A DNA stretch of 64,000 nucleotides from Desulfosarcina alkanivorans (GCF_009688945.1 NZ_AP021874.1:2976001-3040000); one strand, 5' to 3'. Positions 7,596 to 16,996 are shown, numbered from the stretch's first letter. Numbers and translations: made by a program. The notes: generated by a model from the letters alone, not told the origin.

Positions 7596-9167
7596 TTGAG
7601 TTTTGAATTCTATAAGGAATCCTATGCAGGTGAGATAAAGGCGATCTCCATCGGTAGCGGCGACAAGGCCGTTACCGTTGGTGGCGAAACCTGCTACCCG
7701 CTCTATCAGTTTGAGGGGGAAATGCCCCACAAACCGAAAGTGGCCATGGAAATCTGGGACATGGAACCTGAAGAGTGGCCGGCAGCGGCACTGGAGCCCT
7801 TCAAAGACGTGGTCTCCGACCCGGCCGCATGGGCAAAGAAGTGCGTCGACGAATACGGCGCCGAAATCATCGTGCTGCAACTCAAGAGTATCGACCCCAA
7901 CGGCAACGATGCCAGTCCGTCGGATGCGTCGGCCACGGTCAAAAAGGTGCTGGCCGCCATCGATGTCCCCCTGGTCGTCTGGGGCGTCGCCAACATCGAG
8001 AAGGACGAAGCGGTCTTCAAGCAGATCGCCGAAGACTGCCAGGATGTGCAGTTGACCCTCGGTCCGGTGGAAGACAAGAACCACAAGGGCATCGGGGCGG
8101 CGGCCATGGGATACGGCCACGCCATCATCAGCTCGTCGCCCATCGACGTCAACCTGGCAAAGCAGGTCAACATCCTGCTGGAGAACCTGGGAATGCCCAT
8201 GGACCGGGTGCTCATCGACCCCACCACCGGCGGCCTGGGCTATGGCCTGGAGTACAGCTACTCGGTGATGGAACGCCTGAGAATGGCGGCCATGGCCCAG
8301 GGCGACGACAAGCTCCAGATGCCCCTGATCAACAACCTGGCCAACGAAATCTGGAAGTGCAAGGAAGCCAAGCAGGGTGTTGACGAAGCACCGACCCTGG
8401 GTGACCCGGAAAAACGCGGCATCCTCATGGAAACCGTAGGGGCCGTGACTTATATCATGGCCGGATCCGACATCCTGATCATGCGCCACCCCGAGTCCAT
8501 CCGACTGGTCAAGGCCTTCATCGACATCGCCATGGACGGTGGCAATGCCGCCGACATCAGCCCCATCGCCAAACGGCTGGAAGGGGTCTCCGTGGATCTG
8601 GCCGCCCTGGCACCGGAGCCGGACCTGTCCATCGAAGAAGAGAAAAAAGCGGCACCGGCCAAACCCGCTGCCAAGGCTGACGCCAAACCGGCGGCCAAAC
8701 CCGCCGCCGCCCCGGCTGCAGCAAAGAAGGCTGAGCCGGCACCGGCTGCAGCGCCGGCTGCACCTGCAGCGCCGGCCGTCGACCCCGAAGCCGAAGCCAA
8801 AGCCAAAGCCGAAGCCGCCGCCAAAGCCGAGGCTGACGCCAAAGCCAAAGCAGAAGCCGAAGCCAAGGCCAAAGCAGAGGCCGCCGCCAAAGCCAAAGCG
8901 GATGCCGAAGCCAAAGCCAAGGCCGACGCCGAGGCCAAAGCCAGGGCCGAGAAGGAAGCCGCCGCCAAGGCGGCCGCCGACAGGGAGGCTGCCGAAGACG
9001 CCCTGCGTCAGAAGCGCGCCGCCGAACGCGAGAAAATGGCCGCCAAACACGCCGCGGCCGGTACGGACGAGCCCGTTCCCATGACAGCTGCCGCTGAGCA
9101 GAAGTCGGAAGCCGAAAAGATTCTCAGCCGGCTCAACTGGGTGCATCGACGTGTCTCGCTTTACTAG
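7596..9167 (+). CDS. acsD: Corrinoid iron-sulfur protein small subunit AcsD with long Ala/Lys/Glu-rich C-terminal tail
   Basis: Delta (small) subunit of the CODH/ACS corrinoid iron-sulfur protein, which with AcsC carries the methyl group on cobalt. Translation starts at TTG 7596; the perfect site AAGGAGGT five bases upstream and the family N-terminus (SFEFYKESYAGEIKAI) support this. Residues 1-340 form the TIM-barrel subunit seen in all AcsD proteins, which are normally 310-330 residues long. Residues about 350-500 are extra: Ala/Pro/Lys-rich, then many AKAKAEA-type heptad-like units reminiscent of TolA, then a short end SRLNWVHRRVSLY. The added tail is probably a long charged helix, of unknown role. 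First gene of acsD-cooS-acsB-acsC-acsE. Confidence 0.93.
   Translation: MSFEFYKESYAGEIKAISIGSGDKAVTVGGETCYPLYQFEGEMPHKPKVAMEIWDMEPEEWPAAALEPFKDVVSDPAAWAKKCVDEYGAEIIVLQLKSIDPNGNDASPSDASATVKKVLAAIDVPLVVWGVANIEKDEAVFKQIAEDCQDVQLTLGPVEDKNHKGIGAAAMGYGHAIISSSPIDVNLAKQVNILLENLGMPMDRVLIDPTTGGLGYGLEYSYSVMERLRMAAMAQGDDKLQMPLINNLANEIWKCKEAKQGVDEAPTLGDPEKRGILMETVGAVTYIMAGSDILIMRHPESIRLVKAFIDIAMDGGNAADISPIAKRLEGVSVDLAALAPEPDLSIEEEKKAAPAKPAAKADAKPAAKPAAAPAAAKKAEPAPAAAPAAPAAPAVDPEAEAKAKAEAAAKAEADAKAKAEAEAKAKAEAAAKAKADAEAKAKADAEAKARAEKEAAAKAAADREAAEDALRQKRAAEREKMAAKHAAAGTDEPVPMTAAAEQKSEAEKILSRLNWVHRRVSLY
8770..8990 (+). repeat. acsD: Degenerate GCC-AAA-GCC codon repeats within acsD
   Basis: About 220 bp of imperfect repeats of GCC AAA GCC GAA GCC-type codons, coding for the AKAEA repeats of the AcsD tail. 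The unit length varies, so this is a low-complexity coding repeat rather than a CRISPR or VNTR array with fixed spacing. It is also the source of long open frames on the other strand. Confidence 0.7.
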
Positions 9168-9217
9168 GGCATCGAACCGTTAACCTTTGCCGAAATCAAT
9201 ACGAGGAGGAACCTCTG

Positions 9218-11236
9218 ATGGCAGAACTGAAAAAAACGAAAGGCCCGAAACTGGCCGATCCCGTCGCCGCAACCATCGATACGGCCAGCCAGGAAATGAT
9301 CGCACGTGCCCAGAAAATGGGCATCGATACGGTCTTTGATCGTGCGGTCCAGATGAAACCCTGCGCCATCGGCATGCAGGGGATTTGCTGTAAAAACTGC
9401 TCCATGGGCCCCTGTCGCCTGCCCCTGCCCAAGGGTGGCATCGAAGGCGAAGATACACGCAAAGGCCTGTGCGGCGCCACGGCCAACACCATCGCCGCCC
9501 GTAACTTCATCCGCATGATCGCCGGCGGTGCGTCCGCCCACTCCGACCACGGCCGCAGCGTGGCCGAAGTATTCCGGTCGGCGGCCCGCAAGGAGACCGA
9601 CGCCTACCAGATCAAGGACGTCAACAAACTGCTGGAAATCGCCCCCTTCCTGGATGTGGCCGTCACCGTCGAAGAGGATGGCGAGGTCAAGGATCGCGAC
9701 GTCGACGAAATCGCAGTGGAAGTGGCCGAGAAAGCCATCAACGAGTGGGGCAAACCCGAAGGCGAACTGCTCTACGCCAAACGTGCGCCGGAAGCGCTGT
9801 ATGAAAAATGGAAGAAAAACGGCGTGATCCCCCGCAATATCGATCGCGAGATCGTCGAAATCATGCACCGCACCCACATGGGCGTCGACCAGGACTACAA
9901 GAACCTGATCAAGCAGGGCACCCGGGCGGCCATCGCCGACGGCTGGGGCGGCTCCATGCTGGCCACCGACCTGCAGGATGTGCTCTTCGGCACCCCCTAC
10001 CCCCTGCAGTCCGAAGCCAACCTGGGCGTCATGAAGGAAGACCACGTCAACCTCATCGTCCACGGCCATGAACCGGTGCTCTCCGAGATGATCGTGGCCG
10101 TCTGCCAGAAACCGGAAATCGTCGAATATGCCAAATCCAAGGGCGCCAAGGGCATCCAGCTGGGCGGCATCTGCTGTACGGCCAACGAGATCCTCCAGCG
10201 CCACGGCATTCCCTCGGCGGCCACCTTCCTGCAGCAGGAGCTGGCCATCATCACCGGCGCCTGTGACGCCATGGTGGTGGACATCCAGTGCATCATGCAG
10301 AACCTGGCCAACGTGGCCAAGTGCTTCCACACCAAACTGATCACCACCCACCCCATCGCCAAGATGGAGCAGGACAACGTCATCCACATCGAGTTCGACG
10401 AGCACTACGCCCTGGAAGATGCCGATAAGATCGTCCGCATGGCTATCGACAACTTCGCCAACCGCGGCGCCGAAGTGATGATCCCCCGCCAGAAGGCCAC
10501 CCAGGTCGCCGGTTTCGGCGTCGAGTCCATCAAGTATCACTTGGGCGGTACCTTCCGCGGCGACTACTACACCCTCAACGACAACATCATCAACGGCCGC
10601 ATCCGCGGCATCGCCGGCGTCGTGGGCTGCAACAACGCCCGTACCCGCCACAACGAAGGCCACATCCAGGTCGTCAAGGAACTGATCAAGAACGACGTCA
10701 TCGTCCTGACCACCGGATGCAACGGCATCGCCTGCGCCATGGAAGGCCTGCTGACGCCGGAAGCGGCAGCCGTGCACTGCGGCCCGGGTCTGGCCGAAGT
10801 CTGCGAAACCGTGGGTATCCCGCCGGTCCTGCACCTGGGCTCCTGCGTGGACAACAGCCGCATCCTGCTGGCCGCCACCGAAGTGGTCAAGGCCGGCGGA
10901 CTGGGCAAGGACATCTGCGACGTGCCCGTGGCCGGCAGCGCCCCCGAATGGATGAGTGAAAAGGCCATCTCCATCGGCCACTACTTCGTCGCCTCCGGGG
11001 TTTACACGGTATTCGGCGTGACCCTGCCCACCTCCGGTGCGCCGGTGTTCCACGACTACCTGTCCAAGGAACTGGAAAAGGTCTACGGCGGCAAGTGGGA
11101 TCTGGAGGTCGATCCCATCAAGCATGCCCAGCTGATGATCGCCCACATCGACAAGAAACGCAAGGAACTGGGTATCGACAAGGCCAGGGAACGCGTCCTC
11201 ATGGATATGGCCGACCGCCAGGCCCTGGATGCATAA
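9218..11236 (+). CDS. cooS: Anaerobic carbon monoxide dehydrogenase catalytic subunit CooS/AcsA
   Basis: Ni-Fe carbon monoxide dehydrogenase that reduces CO2 to CO and passes the CO to AcsB. The 672 residues match the length of the CODH subunit of bacterial CODH/ACS (about 674). The N-terminal cluster ligands are visible: Cys49, Cys57, Cys58, Cys61 and Cys66 (PCAIGMQGICCKNCSMGPC in the D/B-cluster region). Further conserved blocks GICCTANE, GVVGCNNARTRHN, TTGCNGIACAM and LGSCVDNSRI contain C-cluster ligands. An AGGAGG site precedes the ATG. It lies 50 bp after acsD and 40 bp before acsB. In an acs context the symbol acsA is equally correct. Confidence 0.97.
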   Translation: MAELKKTKGPKLADPVAATIDTASQEMIARAQKMGIDTVFDRAVQMKPCAIGMQGICCKNCSMGPCRLPLPKGGIEGEDTRKGLCGATANTIAARNFIRMIAGGASAHSDHGRSVAEVFRSAARKETDAYQIKDVNKLLEIAPFLDVAVTVEEDGEVKDRDVDEIAVEVAEKAINEWGKPEGELLYAKRAPEALYEKWKKNGVIPRNIDREIVEIMHRTHMGVDQDYKNLIKQGTRAAIADGWGGSMLATDLQDVLFGTPYPLQSEANLGVMKEDHVNLIVHGHEPVLSEMIVAVCQKPEIVEYAKSKGAKGIQLGGICCTANEILQRHGIPSAATFLQQELAIITGACDAMVVDIQCIMQNLANVAKCFHTKLITTHPIAKMEQDNVIHIEFDEHYALEDADKIVRMAIDNFANRGAEVMIPRQKATQVAGFGVESIKYHLGGTFRGDYYTLNDNIINGRIRGIAGVVGCNNARTRHNEGHIQVVKELIKNDVIVLTTGCNGIACAMEGLLTPEAAAVHCGPGLAEVCETVGIPPVLHLGSCVDNSRILLAATEVVKAGGLGKDICDVPVAGSAPEWMSEKAISIGHYFVASGVYTVFGVTLPTSGAPVFHDYLSKELEKVYGGKWDLEVDPIKHAQLMIAHIDKKRKELGIDKARERVLMDMADRQALDA

Positions 11237-11276
11237 TTGATCTTCAACCAGATCCTCAACGAAGGAGGAATACGAT

Positions 11277-13490
11277 ATGTCTAAATTAGTCGCATTTGCC
11301 GCCATTCAAGGTGGGTACAAAGTGGTCTCCACCGCTGAAGGCCTCTACAAAAAGGCGCTCGAAACTTACAACGCCGATACCAAGATCGGTTTTCCCAACA
11401 CGGCCTACTACCTGCCGGTGATCTACTCCCTCACCGGCATGAAGGTGGAAACCCTGGAAGACCTGAAGAAACCGCTGGAATTTGCCCGGGGCCTGCTGCC
11501 TCCCCATGTCAAGGGCAAAAACCACCTGCCCTACCTCGGTCCCCTGCTGGACGCCGGCATGGGCGCCATCTTCTCCTACGAAATCATCGAAGCCCTGCGG
11601 ATTCTCGACCAGCCGGATTTCTACATTGCGGAAGAGGATCCGGATATCGACGCCGGAAAGATCTGGGTGGGCCCGGCGGACGACACCATCCTGCGGAAAC
11701 GCGGTGTGGAGTTCGTGGACGGTTCGGCCCCCGGCTTTGCCGCCATCGTGGGTGCCGCCCCAACGCCTGAAATCGCCAAGGACATCATCGAAGACTACCA
11801 GAAACGCAGCCTCTACATGTTCTGCGCGGCCAACCACAACGGCACCTCGGTTATCGAGCAGCTGATCCAACAGGATGTCCAGATCGGGTGGAACACCCGT
11901 ATCGTGCCCTTCGGACCGGACATCTCCTCGGCCGTATTCGCCCTCGGGTTTGCCAACCGTGCGGCCATGGCCTTCGGCGGCGTCCAGCCCGGCGACCACA
12001 AAAAGATTCTGCTTTACAACAAGGACCGGATTTTTGCCTTTGTCAACGCCCTGGGCGACATCGGCACCGAGTGGGGCGTGGCGGCCGCCGGCTGCGTCAA
12101 CTGGGGTTTCCCGACCCTGGCGGACACCGACATCCCCGAGATCCTGCCCACGGGTATCTGCACCTACGAGCACGTGGTGGCCAACGTACCCCATGACGAG
12201 ATCTGCCAGCGGTCGGTCGAAGTCCGCGGCCTGAAAACCATCGTCTCCGACATCGAAATCCCCTGCGCCTTCGGTCCGGCCTACGAAGGTGAGCGTGTAC
12301 GCGGCGCCGACCTGTACGCCCAGTGCGGCGGCGGCAAGACCCAGTGCACCGAGCTGGTCAAGATGGCCGAGATGAACGACATCGAAGACGGCAAGGTCAT
12401 TGTGGACGGTCCGGACGTGGAAGACCTCAAAGAAGGCGACACCTTCCCCATGGGGATATACATCCAGGTGGCCGGCCGCGAATTCCAGAGCGACTTCGAG
12501 CCGATCCTGGAACGCCAGATTCACCATCTGATCAACTACATCCAGGGCATCATGCACATCGGCCAGCGCGACATCTCCTGGGTGCGCATCAGCAAGGCCG
12601 CCATCGAGAAGGGGTTCACCCTCAAAGACATCGGTGTCGTGCTGCACGCCAAGTTCCACCAGGACTTCGGCAAGATCCTGGACAAGGTTCAGGTCACCCT
12701 GAAGACCAAGAAAGCCGATGTGGACGAGCTGACCAAAAGGGCGCGCGCCGAATACAAAATGCGCGACGAGCGGGTGGAGAAGATGACCGACGAGGACGTG
12801 GAAGTGTTCTACTCCTGCACCCTGTGCCAGTCCTTCGCCCCCAACCATGTCTGCTCGGTCAGCCCGGAGCGGACCGGCCTGTGCGGCGCCTACAACTGGA
12901 TGGACTGCAAGGCGTCATATGAAATCAACCCCACCGGCCCCAACCAGCCCATTGAAAAGGGCGAATGCATCGACCCGGTCCTGGGCCAGTGGAAAGGGGT
13001 CAACGACTTCGTCTACAAAGCGTCCCGCGGAGCCGTTACCCATTACAACTTCTACTCCATGGTCACCGATCCCATGACCACCTGCGGCTGCTGCGAGTGC
13101 ATCGCGGCCATGCTGCCCTCGTGCAACGGGGTCATGACGGTCAACCGCGACTACGCCGGGGAAACCCCCTGCGGCATGAAGTTCACCACCCTGGCCGGCG
13201 TCATGGGCGGCGGGGCATCATCACCCGGGTTCGTGGGCCACTCCAAGTTCAACATCACCCAGAAAAAATTCATCAAGGGTGACGGCGGCCTGGCACGGAT
13301 GGTCTGGATGCCCAAGATCCTCAAGGAAGAGATCAAGGAACGTCTGGAACGATTCGGCAAGGAAAACGGGATCGACAACTTTTACGACATGATCGCCGAC
13401 GAAACCGTGGGCATCACCGAGGAGGAGATCCTGCCCTACCTCCAGGAAAAAGGCCATCCGGCGCTGTCCATGGATCCGCTGATCGGCTAA
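11277..13490 (+). CDS. acsB: Acetyl-CoA synthase AcsB (CODH/ACS beta subunit)
   Basis: Forms acetyl-CoA from CO, the methyl group of the corrinoid protein and CoA at the Ni-Ni-[4Fe-4S] A-cluster. At 737 residues it is the full-length bacterial form with the N-terminal CODH-binding domain, not the shorter archaeal CdhC. The A-cluster ligands are present: Cys514 and Cys517 (SCTLCQSF), Cys526, Cys536, and the Cys603-Gly-Cys605 motif that holds the distal Ni (TTCGCCEC). Offsets of about eight residues to the Moorella numbering (509, 518, 528, 595, 597) fit throughout. The ATG is preceded by AAGGAGG. A 108-bp gap follows before acsC. Confidence 0.97.
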   Translation: MSKLVAFAAIQGGYKVVSTAEGLYKKALETYNADTKIGFPNTAYYLPVIYSLTGMKVETLEDLKKPLEFARGLLPPHVKGKNHLPYLGPLLDAGMGAIFSYEIIEALRILDQPDFYIAEEDPDIDAGKIWVGPADDTILRKRGVEFVDGSAPGFAAIVGAAPTPEIAKDIIEDYQKRSLYMFCAANHNGTSVIEQLIQQDVQIGWNTRIVPFGPDISSAVFALGFANRAAMAFGGVQPGDHKKILLYNKDRIFAFVNALGDIGTEWGVAAAGCVNWGFPTLADTDIPEILPTGICTYEHVVANVPHDEICQRSVEVRGLKTIVSDIEIPCAFGPAYEGERVRGADLYAQCGGGKTQCTELVKMAEMNDIEDGKVIVDGPDVEDLKEGDTFPMGIYIQVAGREFQSDFEPILERQIHHLINYIQGIMHIGQRDISWVRISKAAIEKGFTLKDIGVVLHAKFHQDFGKILDKVQVTLKTKKADVDELTKRARAEYKMRDERVEKMTDEDVEVFYSCTLCQSFAPNHVCSVSPERTGLCGAYNWMDCKASYEINPTGPNQPIEKGECIDPVLGQWKGVNDFVYKASRGAVTHYNFYSMVTDPMTTCGCCECIAAMLPSCNGVMTVNRDYAGETPCGMKFTTLAGVMGGGASSPGFVGHSKFNITQKKFIKGDGGLARMVWMPKILKEEIKERLERFGKENGIDNFYDMIADETVGITEEEILPYLQEKGHPALSMDPLIG

Positions 13491-13598
13491 CAGCAAAGTC
13501 GACGGGGCGGGCACCGCTGCCCGCTCCGTTACCCTAGACGAACCGATTCCCCGGTCGTTGCGGCCGGGTGAATTGCCCATACAGACAAGGAGAATAGT

Positions 13599-14936
13599 AT
13601 GGCATTAACCGGTATTCAGATTTTCAAACTCCTGCCTAAGACCAACTGCAAGGAATGCGGGGTTCCCACCTGCCTTGCCTTTGCCATGAACCTGGCATCC
13701 GGCAAGGCCGAGTTGGACAGCTGCCCCTACGTCTCCGATGAAGCGCGTGAAAAACTCTCCGAGGCCTCCGCACCGCCTATTCGCCCCGTCGTGGTCGGCA
13801 AGGGCGTGCGCAAGGCAACCACCGGCGGCGAGACCGTTCAATACCGCCATGAAAAAACGTTTTACAACCCGACCCTGATGGCGGCCCAGATCGGCAGCGA
13901 TATCGCTGCGGCCGACCTGGAATCCAAGCTCAAGGGCTGGAACGCCCTGCAGTTCGAACGTGTGGGACTGAACCTGCGCCCGGAGCTGGTGGCCGTCAAG
14001 GATGTCGACGGAAACGCAGACGCCTTTGCCGCCGCAGCCAAACAGGTCGCCGAGACATCGGAATTCAACCTGATCCTGATGACCGAGGACGCTGAGGTCA
14101 TGAAGGCCGGCGTGGCCGCCTGTGCCTTCAAGCGGCCGCTGATGTATGCCGCCACCGAGGCCACGGCAGACGCCTTCGGCGCCATCGCCAAAGACAATGA
14201 CCTGCCGCTGGCCATCAAGGCCGAATCCATCGACGGACTGACCGCCCTGTCGGAGAAGCTCACCGGCATGGGCCTCAAGGACCTGGTGCTCGACCCCGGT
14301 TCACGGGACCCCAAACAGTCCAATGAAGACATGATCGCCATTCGCCGCGCCGCACTCAAGGACGGCAACCGCGCCGTGGGTTTTCCCACCATCGCCCTTC
14401 CGTGCGAGATGGCGTCCAACCTGGACACAGAAACCATGCTGGCAGCCATGTACGTGGCCAAATACGGCGGCATCGTGGTGCTGTCCGACTTTGCCGGCGA
14501 GTCCCTGTTCCCGCTGCTGCTGGAACGCCTCAACATCTTCACCGACCCGCAGCGACCGATGACCGTCACTGAAGGGATCTATCCCGTCAACAATCCCGAC
14601 GAGAATTCCCGCGTGCTGGTGACCACCAACTTTGCCCTGACGTATTTTATCGTCTCCGGTGAAATCGAGGCCAGCAAGGTCCCCACCTGGCTGCTCATCA
14701 AGGACTCCGAAGGCCTGTCCGTGCTCACTGCCTGGGCCGCCGGCAAGTTCGCCGGTGACGATGTGGGCATGTTCGTTAAAAAAAGCGGCATCACCGACAA
14801 GATCAAACATCAGGAACTGGTCATTCCCGGCTATGCCGCCGCCATCGTGGGCGACGTGGAAGAGGAACTGCCCGGCTGGACCATCACTGTCGGCCCCCGG
14901 GAAGCGGCACATATTCCCGGCTTCCTCAGAGCGTAA
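13599..14936 (+). CDS. acsC: Corrinoid iron-sulfur protein large subunit AcsC
   Basis: Gamma (large) subunit of the corrinoid iron-sulfur protein. Its N-terminal [4Fe-4S] domain has Cys17, Cys20, Cys25 and Cys42 (NCKECGVPTC ... DSCPY). The remainder forms a TIM barrel and a C-terminal B12-binding domain (ATGMFVKKSG-like region, ending in AAIVGDVEEELPGW). Its 445 residues equal the usual length (about 446). It accepts the methyl group from AcsE and gives it to AcsB, and RACo upstream keeps its cobalt reduced. It has a strong AAGGAG ribosome site. A 154-bp gap rich in GGCCGG-type inverted repeats separates it from acsE. Confidence 0.97.
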   Translation: MALTGIQIFKLLPKTNCKECGVPTCLAFAMNLASGKAELDSCPYVSDEAREKLSEASAPPIRPVVVGKGVRKATTGGETVQYRHEKTFYNPTLMAAQIGSDIAAADLESKLKGWNALQFERVGLNLRPELVAVKDVDGNADAFAAAAKQVAETSEFNLILMTEDAEVMKAGVAACAFKRPLMYAATEATADAFGAIAKDNDLPLAIKAESIDGLTALSEKLTGMGLKDLVLDPGSRDPKQSNEDMIAIRRAALKDGNRAVGFPTIALPCEMASNLDTETMLAAMYVAKYGGIVVLSDFAGESLFPLLLERLNIFTDPQRPMTVTEGIYPVNNPDENSRVLVTTNFALTYFIVSGEIEASKVPTWLLIKDSEGLSVLTAWAAGKFAGDDVGMFVKKSGITDKIKHQELVIPGYAAAIVGDVEEELPGWTITVGPREAAHIPGFLRA

Positions 14937-15090
14937 CCGCAATGTGATCTTACGGTCGGGGCGGACCCAGCGTTGGATTGCCCCGGCCGTCGTTTCCTGG
15001 CCGGTTCGCCGGCCATACCGTTGGCAATAGCGTCATCCATGGCCGGAACACTGGCCGGAGCATGATGCCGAGAAAAGAAAGGAAAGTCGC

Positions 15091-15987
15091 ATGTTACTTA
15101 TCGGCGAAAGTTTAAATGTCATTTCGACAAAGATCGGCCGTGCCTTCAAGGAGCGGGATCCCAAACCGATCCAGGAAGAAGCCCTTTTCCAGAAGGAAAA
15201 GCGTATGGACTACATCGACATCAACCTTGGCCCTGCCAAAAAAGACGGCCACGAACTGATGCCGTGGGTGGTCGAAGTCGTCCAGGACGTCGTACCGGAT
15301 CTGCCCCTGGCCCTGGACACCTCCAACATCGACGCCATCGAGGCGGCCCTGAAAGTCATCAAGCAGGTTCCTTCCGGCACCCCGCACATCGTCAACTCCA
15401 TCATGTGCCGGCCGGAACGCTACGAGCGCATGGTACCCATGACAGCCGAGTACAACGCCGATTTCGTCGCCCTGATGTGGGGCCCCGAGGGGCTGCCCCG
15501 CGATGAGAACGAACGCGCCGCCCTGTGCGTGGAACTGCTTTACTTCGCCAACGAAGCCGGCATCCCCAATGAGAAAATCTGGGTAGACGGCATCGTGACG
15601 CCGGTGAACATCCAGCAGCCCCAGGCCATCAGCCTGATGGAATTCCAGAAGATGATTCCGGATATGGCTCCGGGCGCCAGGAGCACCTGCGGCCTCTCCA
15701 ACATCTCCAACGGGCCGCCCGACCACCTGCGCCCCATCCTGAACCAGACCTACACCGTAATGCTGATGAAATGCGGTATGGAATCGATCATCACCGATCC
15801 GCGCGACGAGCAGCAGACCGCCATCTGCAAGGGTGAACGCCAGGACATCGTGGACCTGATCTACGGCATGCTGGATGGTGTTGAACCCGACCGTGCCAGC
15901 CTCTCCAAAGAGATGCTGGACTACGCCAAGACCGTTGATGTCATCCTCGGTAAAACCCTGTACTCCGACTCCTGGCTGGAAATCTAA
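15091..15987 (+). CDS. acsE: Methyltetrahydrofolate:corrinoid iron-sulfur protein methyltransferase AcsE
   Basis: Transfers the methyl group of 5-methyl-tetrahydrofolate to the cobalt of AcsCD. It is a pterin-binding TIM barrel of 298 residues, somewhat longer than the 262-residue Moorella enzyme. Characteristic segments are LIGESLNVIS at the N-terminus, DINLGPAKKDG near residue 50, LALDTSN near residue 75 and GLSNISNGPP near residue 205. The last gene of the operon, it is followed 22 bp later by a strong terminator hairpin. The ATG has AGAAAGGAAAG upstream as ribosome site. The genes for the methyl branch (fhs, folD, metF) are not in this window. Confidence 0.95.
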   Translation: MLLIGESLNVISTKIGRAFKERDPKPIQEEALFQKEKRMDYIDINLGPAKKDGHELMPWVVEVVQDVVPDLPLALDTSNIDAIEAALKVIKQVPSGTPHIVNSIMCRPERYERMVPMTAEYNADFVALMWGPEGLPRDENERAALCVELLYFANEAGIPNEKIWVDGIVTPVNIQQPQAISLMEFQKMIPDMAPGARSTCGLSNISNGPPDHLRPILNQTYTVMLMKCGMESIITDPRDEQQTAICKGERQDIVDLIYGMLDGVEPDRASLSKEMLDYAKTVDVILGKTLYSDSWLEI

Positions 15988-16008
15988 AAGCCGGACACAT
16001 TTTGTCAC

Positions 16009-16043
16009 AAAAAAGCCCCTTCCACACCGGAAGGGGCTTTTTT
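16009..16043 (+). terminator. Rho-independent terminator of the acs operon
   Basis: AGCCCCTTCC, loop ACACC, GGAAGGGGCT followed by six T. A-runs on the other side make it usable by the convergent minus-strand transcripts too. Confidence 0.9.
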
Positions 16044-16103
16044 GTGGTTGGGGCGGCAATATTCGAATAATGGGCAGAAAATGACGTTACCGTTTGCGGA
16101 TCG

Positions 16104-16220
16104 TGAAATTAGAAAGTGGAAACTTGATGGCCCCGAAAACTGCATTTCCGACGAATTCGCAAACGCGCTTCATCTCCACCCATCTCTATCCACTTTCCAA
16201 TTTCCAATATCAAATCTCAA
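16104..16220 (-). repeat. Dispersed intergenic element, copy 2
   Basis: A 117-bp stretch which, read on the minus strand, begins TTGAGATTTGATATTGGAAA and ends TTTCTAATTTCA, matching the ends of 4880-4973. It is longer by a 23-bp insert rich in GGATAGAGATGG-like sequence. It lies between the acs terminator and the 3' end of the Fe-S protein gene. No ORF explains it. Confidence 0.5.
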
Positions 16221-16996
16221 TGCCCCGGCATGCGAGTCTTCACCGTGTGGTCCGATACCGCCCGGGTCCGGTCCGAAAACAGCTTGGCACAGGTGGGGCA
16301 ATAAGCATGGGTCTCTTTGACATGGGGGTGGGGGGCGGTGCGGCGTTCGATGAAGTCAATAAACCGCGTAGTGGCAAACCATCGACCGCATCCCTCGCAG
16401 CGCTCCAGGGGGTGTTTGCCAATCAACTCATCGCGGATCGTCACGGTGCGGACATTCTGGATGTCCTCCACCCGGATCGTATTGGTGGGGCAAATGTTGG
16501 CACAGGTGCCGCACCCGATACATCGATCCGGCTCCGGCACCACGAAGGCAACCCCATCAATCTTTTTCATTTTAAGGGCACCGGCGCCGACGATCTCTTT
16601 GCACACCCGGATACACAGGCGGCAGCGCACGCATCCGTCCGGCGGCGCCTCCACATCCACCCCGTACTCCGCTGCCATCTGGCGCAACTGGAGCGACTGG
16701 GGTGCCATGCGCAGCAAATTCTCGAATGCTTTTTTGCGAGCGGCGTCCACAATGGGTCCCGTGGTTTTAATATCCAGACCATCCGACACTTTAAGAATGC
16801 ACGACAGCATGGCAATCTGCCGACCGCCGGTCCTGCCGGTGACTTCCACTGCGCAGAGCTTGCACGACCCGGAGGGTTTCAGGGCCGGGTGGTAACATAA
16901 GGTGGGGATGCTGACCTGATTTTCCCGAGCAGCCTGGAGCGCCGTCTGGCCCGCCGTCGCCGGGTATGATGTGCCGTCAATCGTTATCGTGATCAT
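16217..16996 (-). CDS. HoxU/NuoG-N-terminal-like iron-sulfur protein (2Fe-2S + two 4Fe-4S)
   Basis: A 259-residue cytoplasmic electron-transfer protein. Residues 1-75 are a [2Fe-2S] domain (Cys34, Cys45, Cys48, Cys66), residues 75-120 a NuoG-type His/Cys-less linker, and residues 121-172 a double [4Fe-4S] ferredoxin (Cys122/125/128/132 and Cys159/162/165/169). A C-terminal module with CEGC (200-203) and CPTC (233-236) may bind zinc; the GltD-like protein upstream in the same cluster ends in a similar module. HoxU, HydA and formate dehydrogenase subunits share the first two domains. It is the last gene of the minus-strand cluster that also encodes a molybdopterin oxidoreductase, so it is probably an accessory electron carrier or NAD-module partner. 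Its substrate complex is inferred from position only. Confidence 0.8.
   Translation of the reverse strand: MITITIDGTSYPATAGQTALQAARENQVSIPTLCYHPALKPSGSCKLCAVEVTGRTGGRQIAMLSCILKVSDGLDIKTTGPIVDAARKKAFENLLRMAPQSLQLRQMAAEYGVDVEAPPDGCVRCRLCIRVCKEIVGAGALKMKKIDGVAFVVPEPDRCIGCGTCANICPTNTIRVEDIQNVRTVTIRDELIGKHPLERCEGCGRWFATTRFIDFIERRTAPHPHVKETHAYCPTCAKLFSDRTRAVSDHTVKTRMPGH

Noticed and set aside
8770..8990. Possible CRISPR or VNTR array
   Set aside because: The repeats are codon-based (Ala/Lys/Glu), in frame, of irregular unit length and without spacers.
9164..11305. 713-codon open frame antisense to cooS, and similar long frames antisense to acsB (11286-12848), acsD (7560-9146) and the acetyl-CoA hydrolase gene (3210-4961)
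   Set aside because: They mirror the GC-rich third positions of well-assigned genes, have low-complexity His/Gly/Asp-rich translations and no family features or ribosome sites.
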